A program made the translations under genes and the position numbers. From contig CAKTTL010000001.1 in assembly GCA_934615235.1 (NCBI GenBank), positions 21,120-85,119 of the forward strand: DNA of 64,000 nt, given 5' to 3'. Origin of the DNA: an uncultured Clostridia bacterium (lineage in GTDB: Bacteria; Bacillota; Clostridia; Christensenellales; Aristaeellaceae). Positions within the stretch are counted from its first letter, which is position 1; each line of letters opens with the position of its first letter. Positions 8,773-17,050 of this stretch are shown piece by piece. Below the pieces are notes generated by a model. It saw nothing but the letters and a program-made list of their open reading frames with translations. It searched no databases and was not told the DNA's origin.

Positions 8773-9672
8773 ATGAAAAAAATTCGAACTGCCAAAAAAC
8801 ATAGATACTCCGTTCTGGATGTTCTGATTGTTCTGCTCTTTGTTTTCATGTGCGCCTGTACGATTTACCCGTTCTGGCATTGCATTGTCGGCTCGTTTAT
8901 GACATATGGCGAATATATGCAGACGACCGTACTGATCTGGCCGCGCAATTTCACGCTGGAAGCGTACGATTTTGTTTTCTCTCAGGGCAAAATCTTCCAG
9001 CCGATGCTGGTTACTACCGTTACCACGCTCATCGGAACGTTCATCAACCTGTTTATGACAACGTGGATGGCTTATGGGCTGACAAAGAATTATCCCGGAA
9101 AGCAGCTCGTTAACTGGTTGATCATTATAACGATGTTTTTGAGCGCGGGTTTGATTCCTAATTATATGCTGTTCCGCAAATTAAAGCTGCTCAACACGAT
9201 TTGGGTTTATATCGTGCCCTATATGATCAATACGTTTTATCTGATCGTGCTGCGCACGAATTTTTCCAATTTCCCGCACGAACTGGAAGAATCCGCAGCA
9301 ATTGACGGTGCTGGCGACTATGGTACATTTTTCCGTATCGTACTGCCGCTTTCTACGCCGGTCCTTGCAACCATCGCGCTTTTCACTGCCGTCGATTATT
9401 GGAACACCTACCAGCAAAGCGTGTACTACGTTTCCAAGAGCAAACTGAAAACGCTTCAGGATTACTTGTATATGATGCTTTCCAATGTATCCAACAATAC
9501 AGGAGGCAGCGGCATTGGTATGGTTGGCGCCACAATGGGCAAAAGCGCGGTCTATTCGGAAAATATCAAGCTTGCAAATACGGTCGTCGCCGTGATACCG
9601 ATTCTGCTTGTTTATCCATTCCTTCAAAAATATTTTACAAGCGGCCTCATGGTAGGTGCGTTAAAAGGCTAA
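8773..9672 (+). CDS. ABC sugar transporter permease, LplC type
   Basis: Second membrane subunit, 299 residues. ATG 8773 follows GGAGG by 5 bases and lies 11 bases after the previous stop; an in-frame TTG at 8758 overlaps the upstream stop and is less likely. It begins with a basic stretch and one membrane segment ending TIYPFWHCIVGSF, has about six membrane segments overall, and carries the EAA loop EESAAIDGAGDYGTFFRIVLPLS typical of MalG/LplC permeases. It ends in LMVGALKG, the common family terminus. Forms the translocation channel with the 7847-8761 product. Confidence 0.93.
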   Translation: MKKIRTAKKHRYSVLDVLIVLLFVFMCACTIYPFWHCIVGSFMTYGEYMQTTVLIWPRNFTLEAYDFVFSQGKIFQPMLVTTVTTLIGTFINLFMTTWMAYGLTKNYPGKQLVNWLIIITMFLSAGLIPNYMLFRKLKLLNTIWVYIVPYMINTFYLIVLRTNFSNFPHELEESAAIDGAGDYGTFFRIVLPLSTPVLATIALFTAVDYWNTYQQSVYYVSKSKLKTLQDYLYMMLSNVSNNTGGSGIGMVGATMGKSAVYSENIKLANTVVAVIPILLVYPFLQKYFTSGLMVGALKG

Positions 9673-9687
9673 GGAGGGCAAAATGCC

Positions 9688-10656
9688 ATGGAAAACCGTC
9701 GCGGAATCATTATTCACCCCGAAGAGCTGGATTCCACCTGGCCGGAACGCCTGCAAGACGCCAGGCTTAACGTGTTGGGAATCCACCCTGTCGGCGGGAA
9801 GGATGCGCATCTTTCTCTTGAAAGTGCAATCCATCATCGACTGCTTCCCGAAACACAGCGTTTGTTCAAACAACTGAATCATCTGGGGATTGCCGTTGAG
9901 TACGAGGCGCATACCATGGCATGGTTATTGCCGCGTACGCTCATTCAGTCCAAACCGAGCTGGTTCCGTATGGATCGTCAAGGCGTTCGCACGCCGGATT
10001 ACAATCTTTGCGTTTCCGATGCGGATGCGCTTGATTTTATCGCGCTTCGCGCGGAACAGTTAGCCCGCATGCTCGATACCGGATCGGATCGATATTTCTT
10101 CTGGCTGGACGATGTGAAGGATTGTCAATGCCATTGTCCCAAATGCAGCGCGTTATCGGCAAGCGATCAGCAGATGATTGCGCTGAATGCGATGCTTTGC
10201 GGCATTCGGCGCTATAACCGTCAGGCGACACTTTGCTTCCTCGCCTATATGGATACGATCGACGCACCGCAAAAGGTGGCTCCGCTGCCCGGTATAACCT
10301 TGGAATATGCGCCCTTCCTCCGGGATTCTCACCGTCCGCTTTTTGATAAAACATGCGAGGAAAACGTCCATGAGGTCCATTCATTGCAGCGTCTGCTCGA
10401 TGTATTCGGGAAAAAAGGCTCTCAGGTGTTGGAGTACTGGATGGATAATTCCCGTTTCTCCGGTTGGGTAAAGCCTCCCAAAGAGCTTACCCTGGATACA
10501 TCCATCATGGAGCAGGACTGTTTCGCCTATAGAAAAATCGGGTTTGAGTCGATCACCTCCTTCGGCTGTTATCTGGGACAGGATTACCGCGCGCTTTGGG
10601 GCGAACCACCGGTAAAAGAATACGGAAGAATTCTTTGCGGGGAGGAAAAAGGATAA
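9688..10656 (+). CDS. DUF4838-like protein of the uptake locus
   Basis: 322 residues, no signal peptide, so cytoplasmic. ATG 9688 is used rather than ATG 9683, which opens a short frame; both follow AGGAGG. The central part, WLDDVKDCQCHCPKCSALSA followed by DQQMIALNAML and a YMDT strand, matches the DUF4838 pattern (an Asp-rich turn, a Cys cluster and a sugar-enzyme-like barrel). DUF4838 proteins often accompany polysaccharide-use genes and have been compared with alpha-glucuronidase-like hydrolases. A role in handling the imported sugar is an inference from position; no catalytic pair can be assigned from sequence alone. It is the last gene of the operon, before a strong terminator. Confidence 0.75.
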   Translation: MENRRGIIIHPEELDSTWPERLQDARLNVLGIHPVGGKDAHLSLESAIHHRLLPETQRLFKQLNHLGIAVEYEAHTMAWLLPRTLIQSKPSWFRMDRQGVRTPDYNLCVSDADALDFIALRAEQLARMLDTGSDRYFFWLDDVKDCQCHCPKCSALSASDQQMIALNAMLCGIRRYNRQATLCFLAYMDTIDAPQKVAPLPGITLEYAPFLRDSHRPLFDKTCEENVHEVHSLQRLLDVFGKKGSQVLEYWMDNSRFSGWVKPPKELTLDTSIMEQDCFAYRKIGFESITSFGCYLGQDYRALWGEPPVKEYGRILCGEEKG

Positions 10657-10666
10657 TATAAAAAAC

Positions 10667-10695
10667 GCGCCGCTCTTCCCTGAAAAGAGCGGCGC
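10667..10695. terminator. Bidirectional terminator
   Basis: GCGCCGCTCTT (10667-10677) pairs perfectly with AAGAGCGGCGC (10685-10695). An A-run on the left (10658-10665) serves as U-tract for yhbY on the minus strand. It sits between convergent gene ends. Confidence 0.9.
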
Positions 10696-10709
10696 ACTGT
10701 CGTCCCGAT

Positions 10710-11024
10710 TTATTTTCCTTCCTTCGCCTTCCCCATCTCATCCAACAGATGCGGGCCCTTACGGGCAGGGCGGTAAATAACAAACTTGCTTCCGATGCAC
10801 TGCACAGGTTCAGCGTGCACCAGTTCGCACAGTTCGCCGCACGCTTCACGCGCGCTGTCATACGGCGCTTCGCGCTGCACGGTTACCTTAATCAGCTCCC
10901 GCGCTTCCAGCGCGTCCCATGCCTGCTGCTTTACGCCGTCGTTGATGCCATCCTTGCCAATGTGCAGAATCGCGTCCATCGTGTTGGCCATGGACCGCAG
11001 AAACGCTCTTTCCTTGCTCGTCAT
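10710..11024 (-). CDS. yhbY: Ribosome assembly RNA-binding protein YhbY
   Basis: CRS1-YhbY (CRM) domain protein, 104 residues, the normal length. The family binds 23S rRNA precursors and associates with the large ribosomal subunit. Visible landmarks are the opening SKERAFLRSMA, the GKDGIND turn (the family GxxG loop) and the basic strand near the C-terminus KFVIYRPAR. The start ATG 11024 is preceded by GAGG. It lies 9 bases after the obg stop, so both GTPase and RNA-binding protein for ribosome assembly are made from the end of the same long operon. Confidence 0.93.
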   Translation of the reverse strand: MTSKERAFLRSMANTMDAILHIGKDGINDGVKQQAWDALEARELIKVTVQREAPYDSAREACGELCELVHAEPVQCIGSKFVIYRPARKGPHLLDEMGKAKEGK

Positions 11025-11033
11025 GCTGTAACC

Positions 11034-12308
11034 TCACTCCACAAAGTCAAATTCCATATCGGCGAATACGATCGTATCGCCCTCTTTTGCGCCCGCCTCG
11101 CGCAGCCGGTCGACGATCCCCATGCGGCGCAGGGTTTTATGGAACCAGTTGACCGATTCTTCATCGTCAAAGTTCACCGAATCGATCAGGCGCTGCGCGC
11201 CAGGGCCGTCCACGAAGAATTCGCCATGTTCGCGAGAAATCGTGAACTGTTCGCCCAGCGTTTTCTCGTCCAGCGTTTCTTCGGGCAAATCTTCCATCGA
11301 AGCCGGTTCGGGCAGCGTCGGCAGAACCTGGGCAATCCGTTTGAGCAGCGGCGTGAACCCCTGCCGCGTAGCGGCCGAAACCTCAAAGATTTCGATACCG
11401 AGCGGGTCAAGATACTCGTGCAGGCGCTGCACGTTCTCGTGCGCGTCATAAATATCGGTCTTGTTCGCAGCGACAATCTGCATCCGGTCAGACAGTCCGC
11501 CGTATTCGACGAGCTCCTCGTTGATGCGCTTGAAGTCCTCAACCGGATCTCGTCCTTCGCAGCCGGACGCGTCGACCACGTGAATGAGCAGCTTTGTCCG
11601 CTCAACGTGCCGCAGGAAGGCGTGCCCCAGCCCAACGCCTGCGTGCGCGCCCTCTACCAGACCGGGAATATCGGCGATGACGAAATCCTGGCCAAACCCG
11701 CGCACGATGCCGAGGTTCGGCGTGAGCGTGGTAAAATGGTAGTTGGCGATTTTCGGCTGCGCCGAGGTAATCACCGAGAGAATGCTCGACTTGCCGACGT
11801 TCGGATATCCGATCAGGCCGACGTCTGCCAGCGTTTTCAGTTCCAATTCCAGTTCGCGCTGCTCGCGGCGTTCGCCGGGCTTGGCAAAGTTGGGCGCCTG
11901 ACGCGTGGGCGTGGCGAAATGCGCGTTGCCCCAGCCGCCGCGGCCGCCCGGGAAAAGCACGCGTTTTTCTCCGGCCGTTTTCATATCGGCCAGCACGCGC
12001 CCCGTCTCGCGATCGCGAATGATCGTTCCCGGCGGAACTTTGATCACAAGCGCCGCGCCGCTTTTGCCGGTCCGGAACCGGCCGGAACCATCCATACCCG
12101 CCTCGGCGGTAAACTTGGCGTGGTTGTGGAAGTCCATCAACGTGTGCATGCTTTCGTCGGCAATGAACACTACGTCGCCGCCGCGGCCGCCGTCGCCGCC
12201 GTCCGGGCCGCCGTTGATGACAAACTTCTCGCGATGGAACGACACGCAGCCGTTGCCGCCGTTGCCTGCCTTCACAATGATTCTTGTTTTATCTACGAAT
12301 GCCGCCAT
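11034..12308 (-). CDS. obg: GTPase Obg/CgtA
   Basis: Ribosome-associated GTPase of 424 residues involved in large-subunit assembly and stress or sporulation control. The glycine-rich Obg fold fills about residues 1-158 (GNGGNGCVSFHREK, GGDGGRGGDV). The G domain follows with P-loop GYPNVGKSS, switch region TTLTPNLG, DIPGLVEGAH and NKTD. A C-terminal OCT domain (about 345-424) is the arrangement typical of Firmicutes. Start ATG follows GGGAG. It is 13 bases downstream of ispA and just before yhbY. Confidence 0.97.
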   Translation of the reverse strand: MAAFVDKTRIIVKAGNGGNGCVSFHREKFVINGGPDGGDGGRGGDVVFIADESMHTLMDFHNHAKFTAEAGMDGSGRFRTGKSGAALVIKVPPGTIIRDRETGRVLADMKTAGEKRVLFPGGRGGWGNAHFATPTRQAPNFAKPGERREQRELELELKTLADVGLIGYPNVGKSSILSVITSAQPKIANYHFTTLTPNLGIVRGFGQDFVIADIPGLVEGAHAGVGLGHAFLRHVERTKLLIHVVDASGCEGRDPVEDFKRINEELVEYGGLSDRMQIVAANKTDIYDAHENVQRLHEYLDPLGIEIFEVSAATRQGFTPLLKRIAQVLPTLPEPASMEDLPEETLDEKTLGEQFTISREHGEFFVDGPGAQRLIDSVNFDDEESVNWFHKTLRRMGIVDRLREAGAKEGDTIVFADMEFDFVE

Positions 12309-12321
12309 GTTTTCTCCCTCG

Positions 12322-13185
12322 TCAATGATCTCGTTTGAGCAGCTGCCGCGTCAGTTCCGTCAGGAAAGGCGCGTCCGTACCGAGCAAATCCAGCGCAAGC
12401 GCGGTCTGTTCTTCCATCACGCGCTTCGCGCGGTCCAATCCCAGCAGATGTGGATACGTCATCTTCCCACGCTGCTCGTCCATGTGCGTCGCCTTACCAA
12501 GCAGCGCCGCATCCCCCTCGATATCGAGCAGATCGTCCTTAATCTGAAACGATACGCCCAGCGCCGCGCCGTAGCGACGCATGCGCAGCCGCGTCGCCTC
12601 ATCCGCCCCCGCGACGGCCGCGCCCGCCTCGGCAGCCCCGGAAAGCAGCGCACCCGTCTTCTCGGCGCAAAGCCGGTAGAGTTCCTCTTCGCCGTTTTCG
12701 GGCTTTTGTTCCAGATCGCGGCACTGGCCGCTGACCATCCCGGAAACGCCCGCCGCGCGCGCCAGCGCCCGCATCGCATGCAGGTGTTTTTCGCTTGCGC
12801 CTGCGCCCGCAAGCATCGTTTCAAACGCCCAGGAGAGCAGCCCGTCGCCCGCCAGCAACGCCATGCCCTGCCCGTACACCTTGTGGTTCGTGGGCTTGCC
12901 GCGGCGCAGATCGTCGTCGTCCATCTCGGGCATATCGTCGTGAATGAGCGAATAGGTGTGTATCATCTCCAGCGCGCACGCAAACGGAAGCGCTTCTTCG
13001 ACGCTGCCGCCAAACGCCTCGCACGCCGCCAGCAGCATAACCGGCCGGATGCGTTTCCCACCCGCCAGCAGGCTGTATTCCATTGCGCTCCGCAGCGGCT
13101 CGGGCGAAGGACACGTGCGGCACAGGCGCGCAAGCTCATCCTCCACGCGCTGCAGATAACGCGCGTAGTCTTCCTTAAAGTTCAT
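12322..13185 (-). CDS. ispA: Geranyl/farnesyl diphosphate synthase
   Basis: Short-chain trans-prenyltransferase, 287 residues, condensing IPP with DMAPP and GPP to FPP. The first aspartate-rich motif DDMPEMDDD is at residues 83-91 and the second, KDDLLD, at 216-221; the GGKRIRP substrate motif is near 42-48. These, with the YGQGMALLAGDGLL stretch, are diagnostic. Its start overlaps the xseB stop by 11 bases, an order (xseA-xseB-ispA) common in Firmicutes. It supplies FPP for UppS, whose gene is at 52012, and links with dxr and ispG at 53.6 and 55.8 kb in the MEP pathway. Confidence 0.95.
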   Translation of the reverse strand: MNFKEDYARYLQRVEDELARLCRTCPSPEPLRSAMEYSLLAGGKRIRPVMLLAACEAFGGSVEEALPFACALEMIHTYSLIHDDMPEMDDDDLRRGKPTNHKVYGQGMALLAGDGLLSWAFETMLAGAGASEKHLHAMRALARAAGVSGMVSGQCRDLEQKPENGEEELYRLCAEKTGALLSGAAEAGAAVAGADEATRLRMRRYGAALGVSFQIKDDLLDIEGDAALLGKATHMDEQRGKMTYPHLLGLDRAKRVMEEQTALALDLLGTDAPFLTELTRQLLKRDH

Positions 13186-13375
13186 CCTTTCCCTCCGAAA
13201 GCGTTTTCAGCTTTTTCTCCGCCGTGTCCAGCTGTGCCGTCAGCTGCGCGTGCAGCTTCATTCCCGCTTCGTACGCCTTGAGCGATTCTTCAAGCGTCAT
13301 TTCGCCCTCCATCCGCTCTACGAGCGCTTCCAGCTCCTTCAGTCCCGCCTCAAAGTCCTTTTTCTTTGCCGCCAT
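13175..13375 (-). CDS. xseB: Exodeoxyribonuclease VII small subunit
   Basis: 66-residue helical protein that binds the XseA large subunit to form exonuclease VII, which degrades single-stranded DNA. It shows the family pattern FEAGLKELEALVERMEGEMTLEESLKAYEAG in a two-helix hairpin. It overlaps xseA by 26 bases at its start and ispA by 11 bases at its end, so the three are translationally linked. Confidence 0.95.
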   Translation of the reverse strand: MAAKKKDFEAGLKELEALVERMEGEMTLEESLKAYEAGMKLHAQLTAQLDTAEKKLKTLSEGKDEL

Positions 13376-14573
13376 CGTATTCCTCCGTTACGCGCGCGCC
13401 AATTTTCCCATCGCGCAGGCGAATCGAAATCTGTTCTCCCGTCCTTACGTCCGCAGCGTTTGCGACAAGCGCGCCAGTTTCGTCCGTTACCAGCGCATAT
13501 CCGCGCTGCAGCACGCCCTCCGGTGAAAGCGCGACAAGCCGCTTCTCAAGCGCGTCGATGTGGATTCGCCGCACCTTGACCGCGTTTTCGGCCCGCACCG
13601 TCAGCATCGCGCAAAGCGCGGCAAGCTTTGCCCGCCGTTCCCGAAGCTGCGCCGCAGGCTGCAATGCGTTCAGTCTTGCGCGCTGCTTGTCCAGCTCCGC
13701 GCGCAGCGCGCGGATACGAACCTCCTGCGCTCGCGCCATCTCTTCTTTTAACCCGTCGAGCGTTTCGAGCAGATCGTCCCTGCGCGGAACGACCAGCTCC
13801 GCCGCGGCCGACGGTGTAGGCGCGCGAACGTCCGCAACAAAATCTGCGATCGTAAAATCCGTCTCATGCCCGACCGCGCTGACGACCGGCGTTTTGCACG
13901 CGTATATCGCGCGCGCGACGATTTCTTCGTTGAACGCCCAAAGCTCTTCCAGCGAGCCGCCGCCGCGGCCGACGATGATCACGTCGATCCGCTCGTCGCG
14001 ATCAAGTGCTGCGACGCCGCGGGCAATTTCCGCAGCCGCTCCCGTTCCCTGCACGGCGGACGGCCACAGATACAGCTGCACGCCCGGGTTTCGCCGGCCA
14101 GCCACGTTTTGAATATCATGCACCACCGCGCCTGTCGCGCTCGTTACGATGCCCACGCCTTTCGGGAGCAGCGGCAGCGGTTTCTTTTTCGCCGAATCAA
14201 ACAGACCTTCCGCCTGCAGCGTGGCTTTCAGCCGCTCAAACGCTTCGTACAGCGCGCCCATGCCGCCCTCGCGCATGCCGGTAGCATAAAACTGATATTT
14301 TCCCGCCGCCGTGTAAAGCGACACGCTGCCCGTCAGCACCACGCGCATACCGTCGCGCGGAACGCATTGCAGGCCGTACGCCGCCGTGCGGAACATCACG
14401 CAATCGATACGCGAATTCTCATCCTTCAGCGAAAAATACAGGTGTCCGCTCACTGCGCGCTTAAAATTGCTGATTTCGCCCTGTAGCTGAATCGTCTGCA
14501 AAAACGGATCGCCCGCAAGCGTCAGGCGCACGTACTCGTTCAGGTCGGTTACGGTTAAAACTCGCTCTTCCAT
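13350..14573 (-). CDS. xseA: Exodeoxyribonuclease VII large subunit
   Basis: Catalytic subunit of exonuclease VII, 407 residues (normal is 400-450). An OB-fold at about 6-100 (VTDLNEYVRLTLAGDP, GEISNFKRAVSGHLYFSLKD) is followed by the catalytic domain with VGIVTSATGAVVHDI, the IIVGRGGGSLEELWAFN motif and SAVGHETDFTIADFVAD. A coiled-coil-rich C-terminal part binds XseB. Its ATG overlaps the folD stop (ATGA), and xseB starts inside its 3' end. Confidence 0.97.
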   Translation of the reverse strand: MEERVLTVTDLNEYVRLTLAGDPFLQTIQLQGEISNFKRAVSGHLYFSLKDENSRIDCVMFRTAAYGLQCVPRDGMRVVLTGSVSLYTAAGKYQFYATGMREGGMGALYEAFERLKATLQAEGLFDSAKKKPLPLLPKGVGIVTSATGAVVHDIQNVAGRRNPGVQLYLWPSAVQGTGAAAEIARGVAALDRDERIDVIIVGRGGGSLEELWAFNEEIVARAIYACKTPVVSAVGHETDFTIADFVADVRAPTPSAAAELVVPRRDDLLETLDGLKEEMARAQEVRIRALRAELDKQRARLNALQPAAQLRERRAKLAALCAMLTVRAENAVKVRRIHIDALEKRLVALSPEGVLQRGYALVTDETGALVANAADVRTGEQISIRLRDGKIGARVTEEYDGGKEKGL

Positions 14574-15421
14574 CAGCCGCGCCTTTCATCCGCTGCGTCA
14601 ACTGTCGCCTTCAGCAGCATCGCGATCGTCATCGGCCCTACGCCGCCAGGTACAGGCGTAATCGCCCCGGCAACAGGTTCGGCCGAAGCAAAGTCCACGT
14701 CGCCGCAGAGCCTGCCGTCCTGCCCTCGGTTGATGCCTACGTCAATCACCGCCGCGCCGGGCTTGATCATCTCGCCCGTCACCAGCCCCGGTCTGCCCGC
14801 AGCCACAATCAGAATATCGGCGCGCCGCGTGTGAGCAGCCAGATCGCGCGTGCGCGAATGGCACATCGTTACTGTCGCGTCGGCCGCCTGCAGGAGAAGC
14901 GCCATCGGTTTGCCGACCAGCCGCGAGCGCCCGATCACAACGGCCTCCCGGCCCGAAATTTCCGTTCCGCTGCGCCGCAGGAGTTCCATGCAGCCAGCCG
15001 GCGTGCAGGGCGTTTTCCCTCCCAGTCCGAGCGCAAGCTTACCAAAGTTCAGCGGGTGAAAACCGTCTACGTCCTTCGCAGGATTGATTCGTTCCAGAAG
15101 CTCGTCCGCGTTCAGCCCGTCCGGAAGCGGCAGCTGCAGGAGAATACCGTCGAACGCGTCGTCCGCGTTGAGCGCATCGATGCGCGCTTTCAACTCGTCC
15201 ATTTCCGTTTCCGCCGGGTAACGGAACGTCTCTGTATGAATCCCGACGGACGCGCACGCCCGTTCCTTATTGCGCACGTACACCTTGCTCGCAGGGTCGT
15301 CGCCGACGAGAATCACGGCCAGCCCCGGCACGATCCCGCGCGCTGAAAGCTGCTTGCAGCGCGTTTTCAGCCCTTCGCGGATCTCCGCGGCGACGGCCTT
15401 TCCGTCAATCAGCTTCGCCAT
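14573..15421 (-). CDS. folD: Bifunctional methylenetetrahydrofolate dehydrogenase/cyclohydrolase FolD
   Basis: 282 residues. Interconverts 5,10-methylene-THF and 10-formyl-THF with NADP, in the cytoplasm. The start is ATG 15421 ([11 protein letters not shown]); the open frame continues further upstream but only inside the preceding gene. Motifs: [14 protein letters not shown] with the catalytic Lys, [10 protein letters not shown], the Rossmann segment [17 protein letters not shown] and [15 protein letters not shown]. It overlaps the M22 gene by 17 bases and xseA by ATGA. Identification is certain. Confidence 0.96.
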   Translation of the reverse strand: MAKLIDGKAVAAEIREGLKTRCKQLSARGIVPGLAVILVGDDPASKVYVRNKERACASVGIHTETFRYPAETEMDELKARIDALNADDAFDGILLQLPLPDGLNADELLERINPAKDVDGFHPLNFGKLALGLGGKTPCTPAGCMELLRRSGTEISGREAVVIGRSRLVGKPMALLLQAADATVTMCHSRTRDLAAHTRRADILIVAAGRPGLVTGEMIKPGAAVIDVGINRGQDGRLCGDVDFASAEPVAGAITPVPGGVGPMTIAMLLKATVDAADERRG

Positions 15422-16388
15422 CAGCCGAACCTCCCTGCTCCCGGTATTTCGCCGCGCCAATGAGCGCAACCCCAACCGCGTTGTCGCCCGAAAGTTCCGG
15501 ACGCGCGAAATGCAGGCGAATCCGTCCGTTTCGTTTGCGCACGCGTTCGGTAATTTCACCGCGCAAAAGCGCGGAGGAAGCCACGCCTCCCGCCAGCAGC
15601 GCCTGCGTCGCGCCGCTTTTTTCGCAGCCCGCAAGCACAAGCCGCGCCACTGTGCGCGCAACGCAATCAAACGTTTCCGCCGCAATCTCCTCCCGCGTCG
15701 CCTCGCCGGTTTCAATCCATCCCAGCGCTTTTGTTTCCGCGCCCGAGAAATGGCATTCCAGTCCGTGCAGCGATGCGGAAAGCCGCGCCTGCGCGCGTTC
15801 CTGCATCGCCAGCTTTTCAAGCTCAGGCCCCGCCGGAAAAGGCAGCCCCAGCTTTACGCCGATGCGATCGATCAATTGCCCCGCATGCAGGTCGGCCGAA
15901 CCGCCAAGCAGTTCGTAGCGCCCCTCGGAAACAGCCAGCACTTCCGTCGTCCCGCCTGAAAGATGCAGCGCCAGATAAGGCTTATCCGCATTCAGCCCGG
16001 TGCCGACACGCGCCGCGGCAAGATGTCCCTCCTGATGCGACGTAAAAAAACACGGCGTTTTCAGCGCCGCCGCAACCGAACGCGCTGCGCTTTCGCCCGC
16101 GCGGAAAACCGGCATGTACGATCCCTCTACCGGGCGCGGCTGCGTGCTGACGCACACGGCCGCGATCTCACACTCCGAATGCGCGCGCATCAGTTTCTCC
16201 ACCAGCTCCGGCAGACGCGTCACATGCTGAAACAGCGCCTGCGACTGCTGAAGCCCGCGCTGTCCCAGTTCGACGGTCAAAAGCCGCTTTTCCTCATAAA
16301 AAACGCTGTCCTTTGCACCGCTTTTCAGGGCGCAAAGGGCTGTCGAGGTCCTATAATTGCTGGTGTCGATACCAAGGCAGGCTTTCAT
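15405..16388 (-). CDS. TsaD/Kae1 paralogue (peptidase M22 family protein)
   Basis: 327 residues of the ASKHA/Kae1 fold, distinct from the true TsaD at 1549. It keeps the opening [15 protein letters not shown], the HxxxH pair (H118, H122 in [10 protein letters not shown]), [11 protein letters not shown] and a C-terminal [16 protein letters not shown], so ATP and metal binding are probably retained. Such M22-annotated paralogues recur in Clostridia near nusB and folD. Their role is not established; older 'O-sialoglycoprotein endopeptidase' names should not be trusted. It overlaps nusB by 4 bases (ATGA) and folD by 17. A role related to t6A synthesis or another carbamoylation is a guess. Confidence 0.85.
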   Translation of the reverse strand: MKACLGIDTSNYRTSTALCALKSGAKDSVFYEEKRLLTVELGQRGLQQSQALFQHVTRLPELVEKLMRAHSECEIAAVCVSTQPRPVEGSYMPVFRAGESAARSVAAALKTPCFFTSHQEGHLAAARVGTGLNADKPYLALHLSGGTTEVLAVSEGRYELLGGSADLHAGQLIDRIGVKLGLPFPAGPELEKLAMQERAQARLSASLHGLECHFSGAETKALGWIETGEATREEIAAETFDCVARTVARLVLAGCEKSGATQALLAGGVASSALLRGEITERVRKRNGRIRLHFARPELSGDNAVGVALIGAAKYREQGGSADGEAD

Positions 16389-16798
16389 TCAAGCGTCTCT
16401 CCCGCGCGATTGATATTGCCGAGCACGCCGTTGATAAACGCGCCGGCTTCCTCCGTGCTGTACACGTGCGAAAGCTCAACCGCTTCGTTGATTACAACCG
16501 CCGCCGGAATATCCTTGCGGCACAGCAGTTCAAACACCGCCAGCCGCAGAATTGAAAGATCCACGCGCGCCAGCCGCTCGATCGTCCAGTTGACCAGGTA
16601 CTTCGCAACGATTGCATCGATCGCCGCGCGGCGGCCGATTACGGCGTTCACCGTTTCGTCCAGATACCGGCGGTCGTCCTTCGTCGGGTGGAACTCAATC
16701 AGTCCTTCCACCGTTTCTTCTCCGTATTCGCCGCCCATCATCTGGGCATAGACCAGTTTCATTGCGGTTTCACGCGCCAGCGACCGCGCCATAGGCAA
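16385..16798 (-). CDS. nusB: Transcription antitermination factor NusB
   Basis: All-helical RNA-binding protein, 137 residues (135 if started at ATG 16792). With NusE/S10 it binds boxA RNA and supports rRNA antitermination. Family signatures are RETAMKLVYAQM, the central LVNWTIERLARVDLSILRLAVFE and VVINEAVELSH with the C-terminal GAFINGVLGNI. The TTG at 16798 sits 5 bases after a GGAG and could be the real start; ATG 16792 is the alternative. It follows the DUF2273 gene by 30 bases in the same operon. Confidence 0.96.
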   Translation of the reverse strand: MPMARSLARETAMKLVYAQMMGGEYGEETVEGLIEFHPTKDDRRYLDETVNAVIGRRAAIDAIVAKYLVNWTIERLARVDLSILRLAVFELLCRKDIPAAVVINEAVELSHVYSTEEAGAFINGVLGNINRAGETLE

Positions 16799-16828
16799 CC
16801 ACGCTCCGTTTCTTTCGTGCCGCGGCCT

Positions 16829-17050
16829 TTACCGGCCTGTCCCAAACCGTTCCGCGACTTTTCGTATGAATTCTTTTTTATCCTTTACGCCGCCGATAAA
16901 CGCGCCCATGCTCACGCAAAGCGCAATCAGCAGCGTCTTCCAGATTCCCAGCGTAATGAGCGAAAGCGCAACGCCCGCGCCGACTACGGCGCACAGCGCC
17001 GCGCATTCCGCCGTTCCCTTCGTAAAACATCTCGAAAGGAACTCACGCAT
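16829..17050 (-). CDS. DUF2273 small membrane protein
   Basis: 73-residue two-span membrane protein of the DUF2273 family, found next to Asp23 and AmaP in Firmicutes. Two hydrophobic segments (about 16-36 and 39-58) surround a short turn containing GIWKTLLIALCV, the family hallmark, with a basic C-terminal tail (KDKKEFIRKVAERF). I start it at ATG 17050 (MREFL), which overlaps the amaP stop by 8 bases; ATG 17065 (MAKRS) is possible. It probably forms part of the membrane platform for Asp23. Confidence 0.82.
   Translation of the reverse strand: MREFLSRCFTKGTAECAALCAVVGAGVALSLITLGIWKTLLIALCVSMGAFIGGVKDKKEFIRKVAERFGTGR

Noticed and set aside
10749..12338. 529-codon plus-strand frame opposite obg and yhbY
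   Set aside because: Shadow of obg, which has a perfect GTPase motif set on the minus strand.
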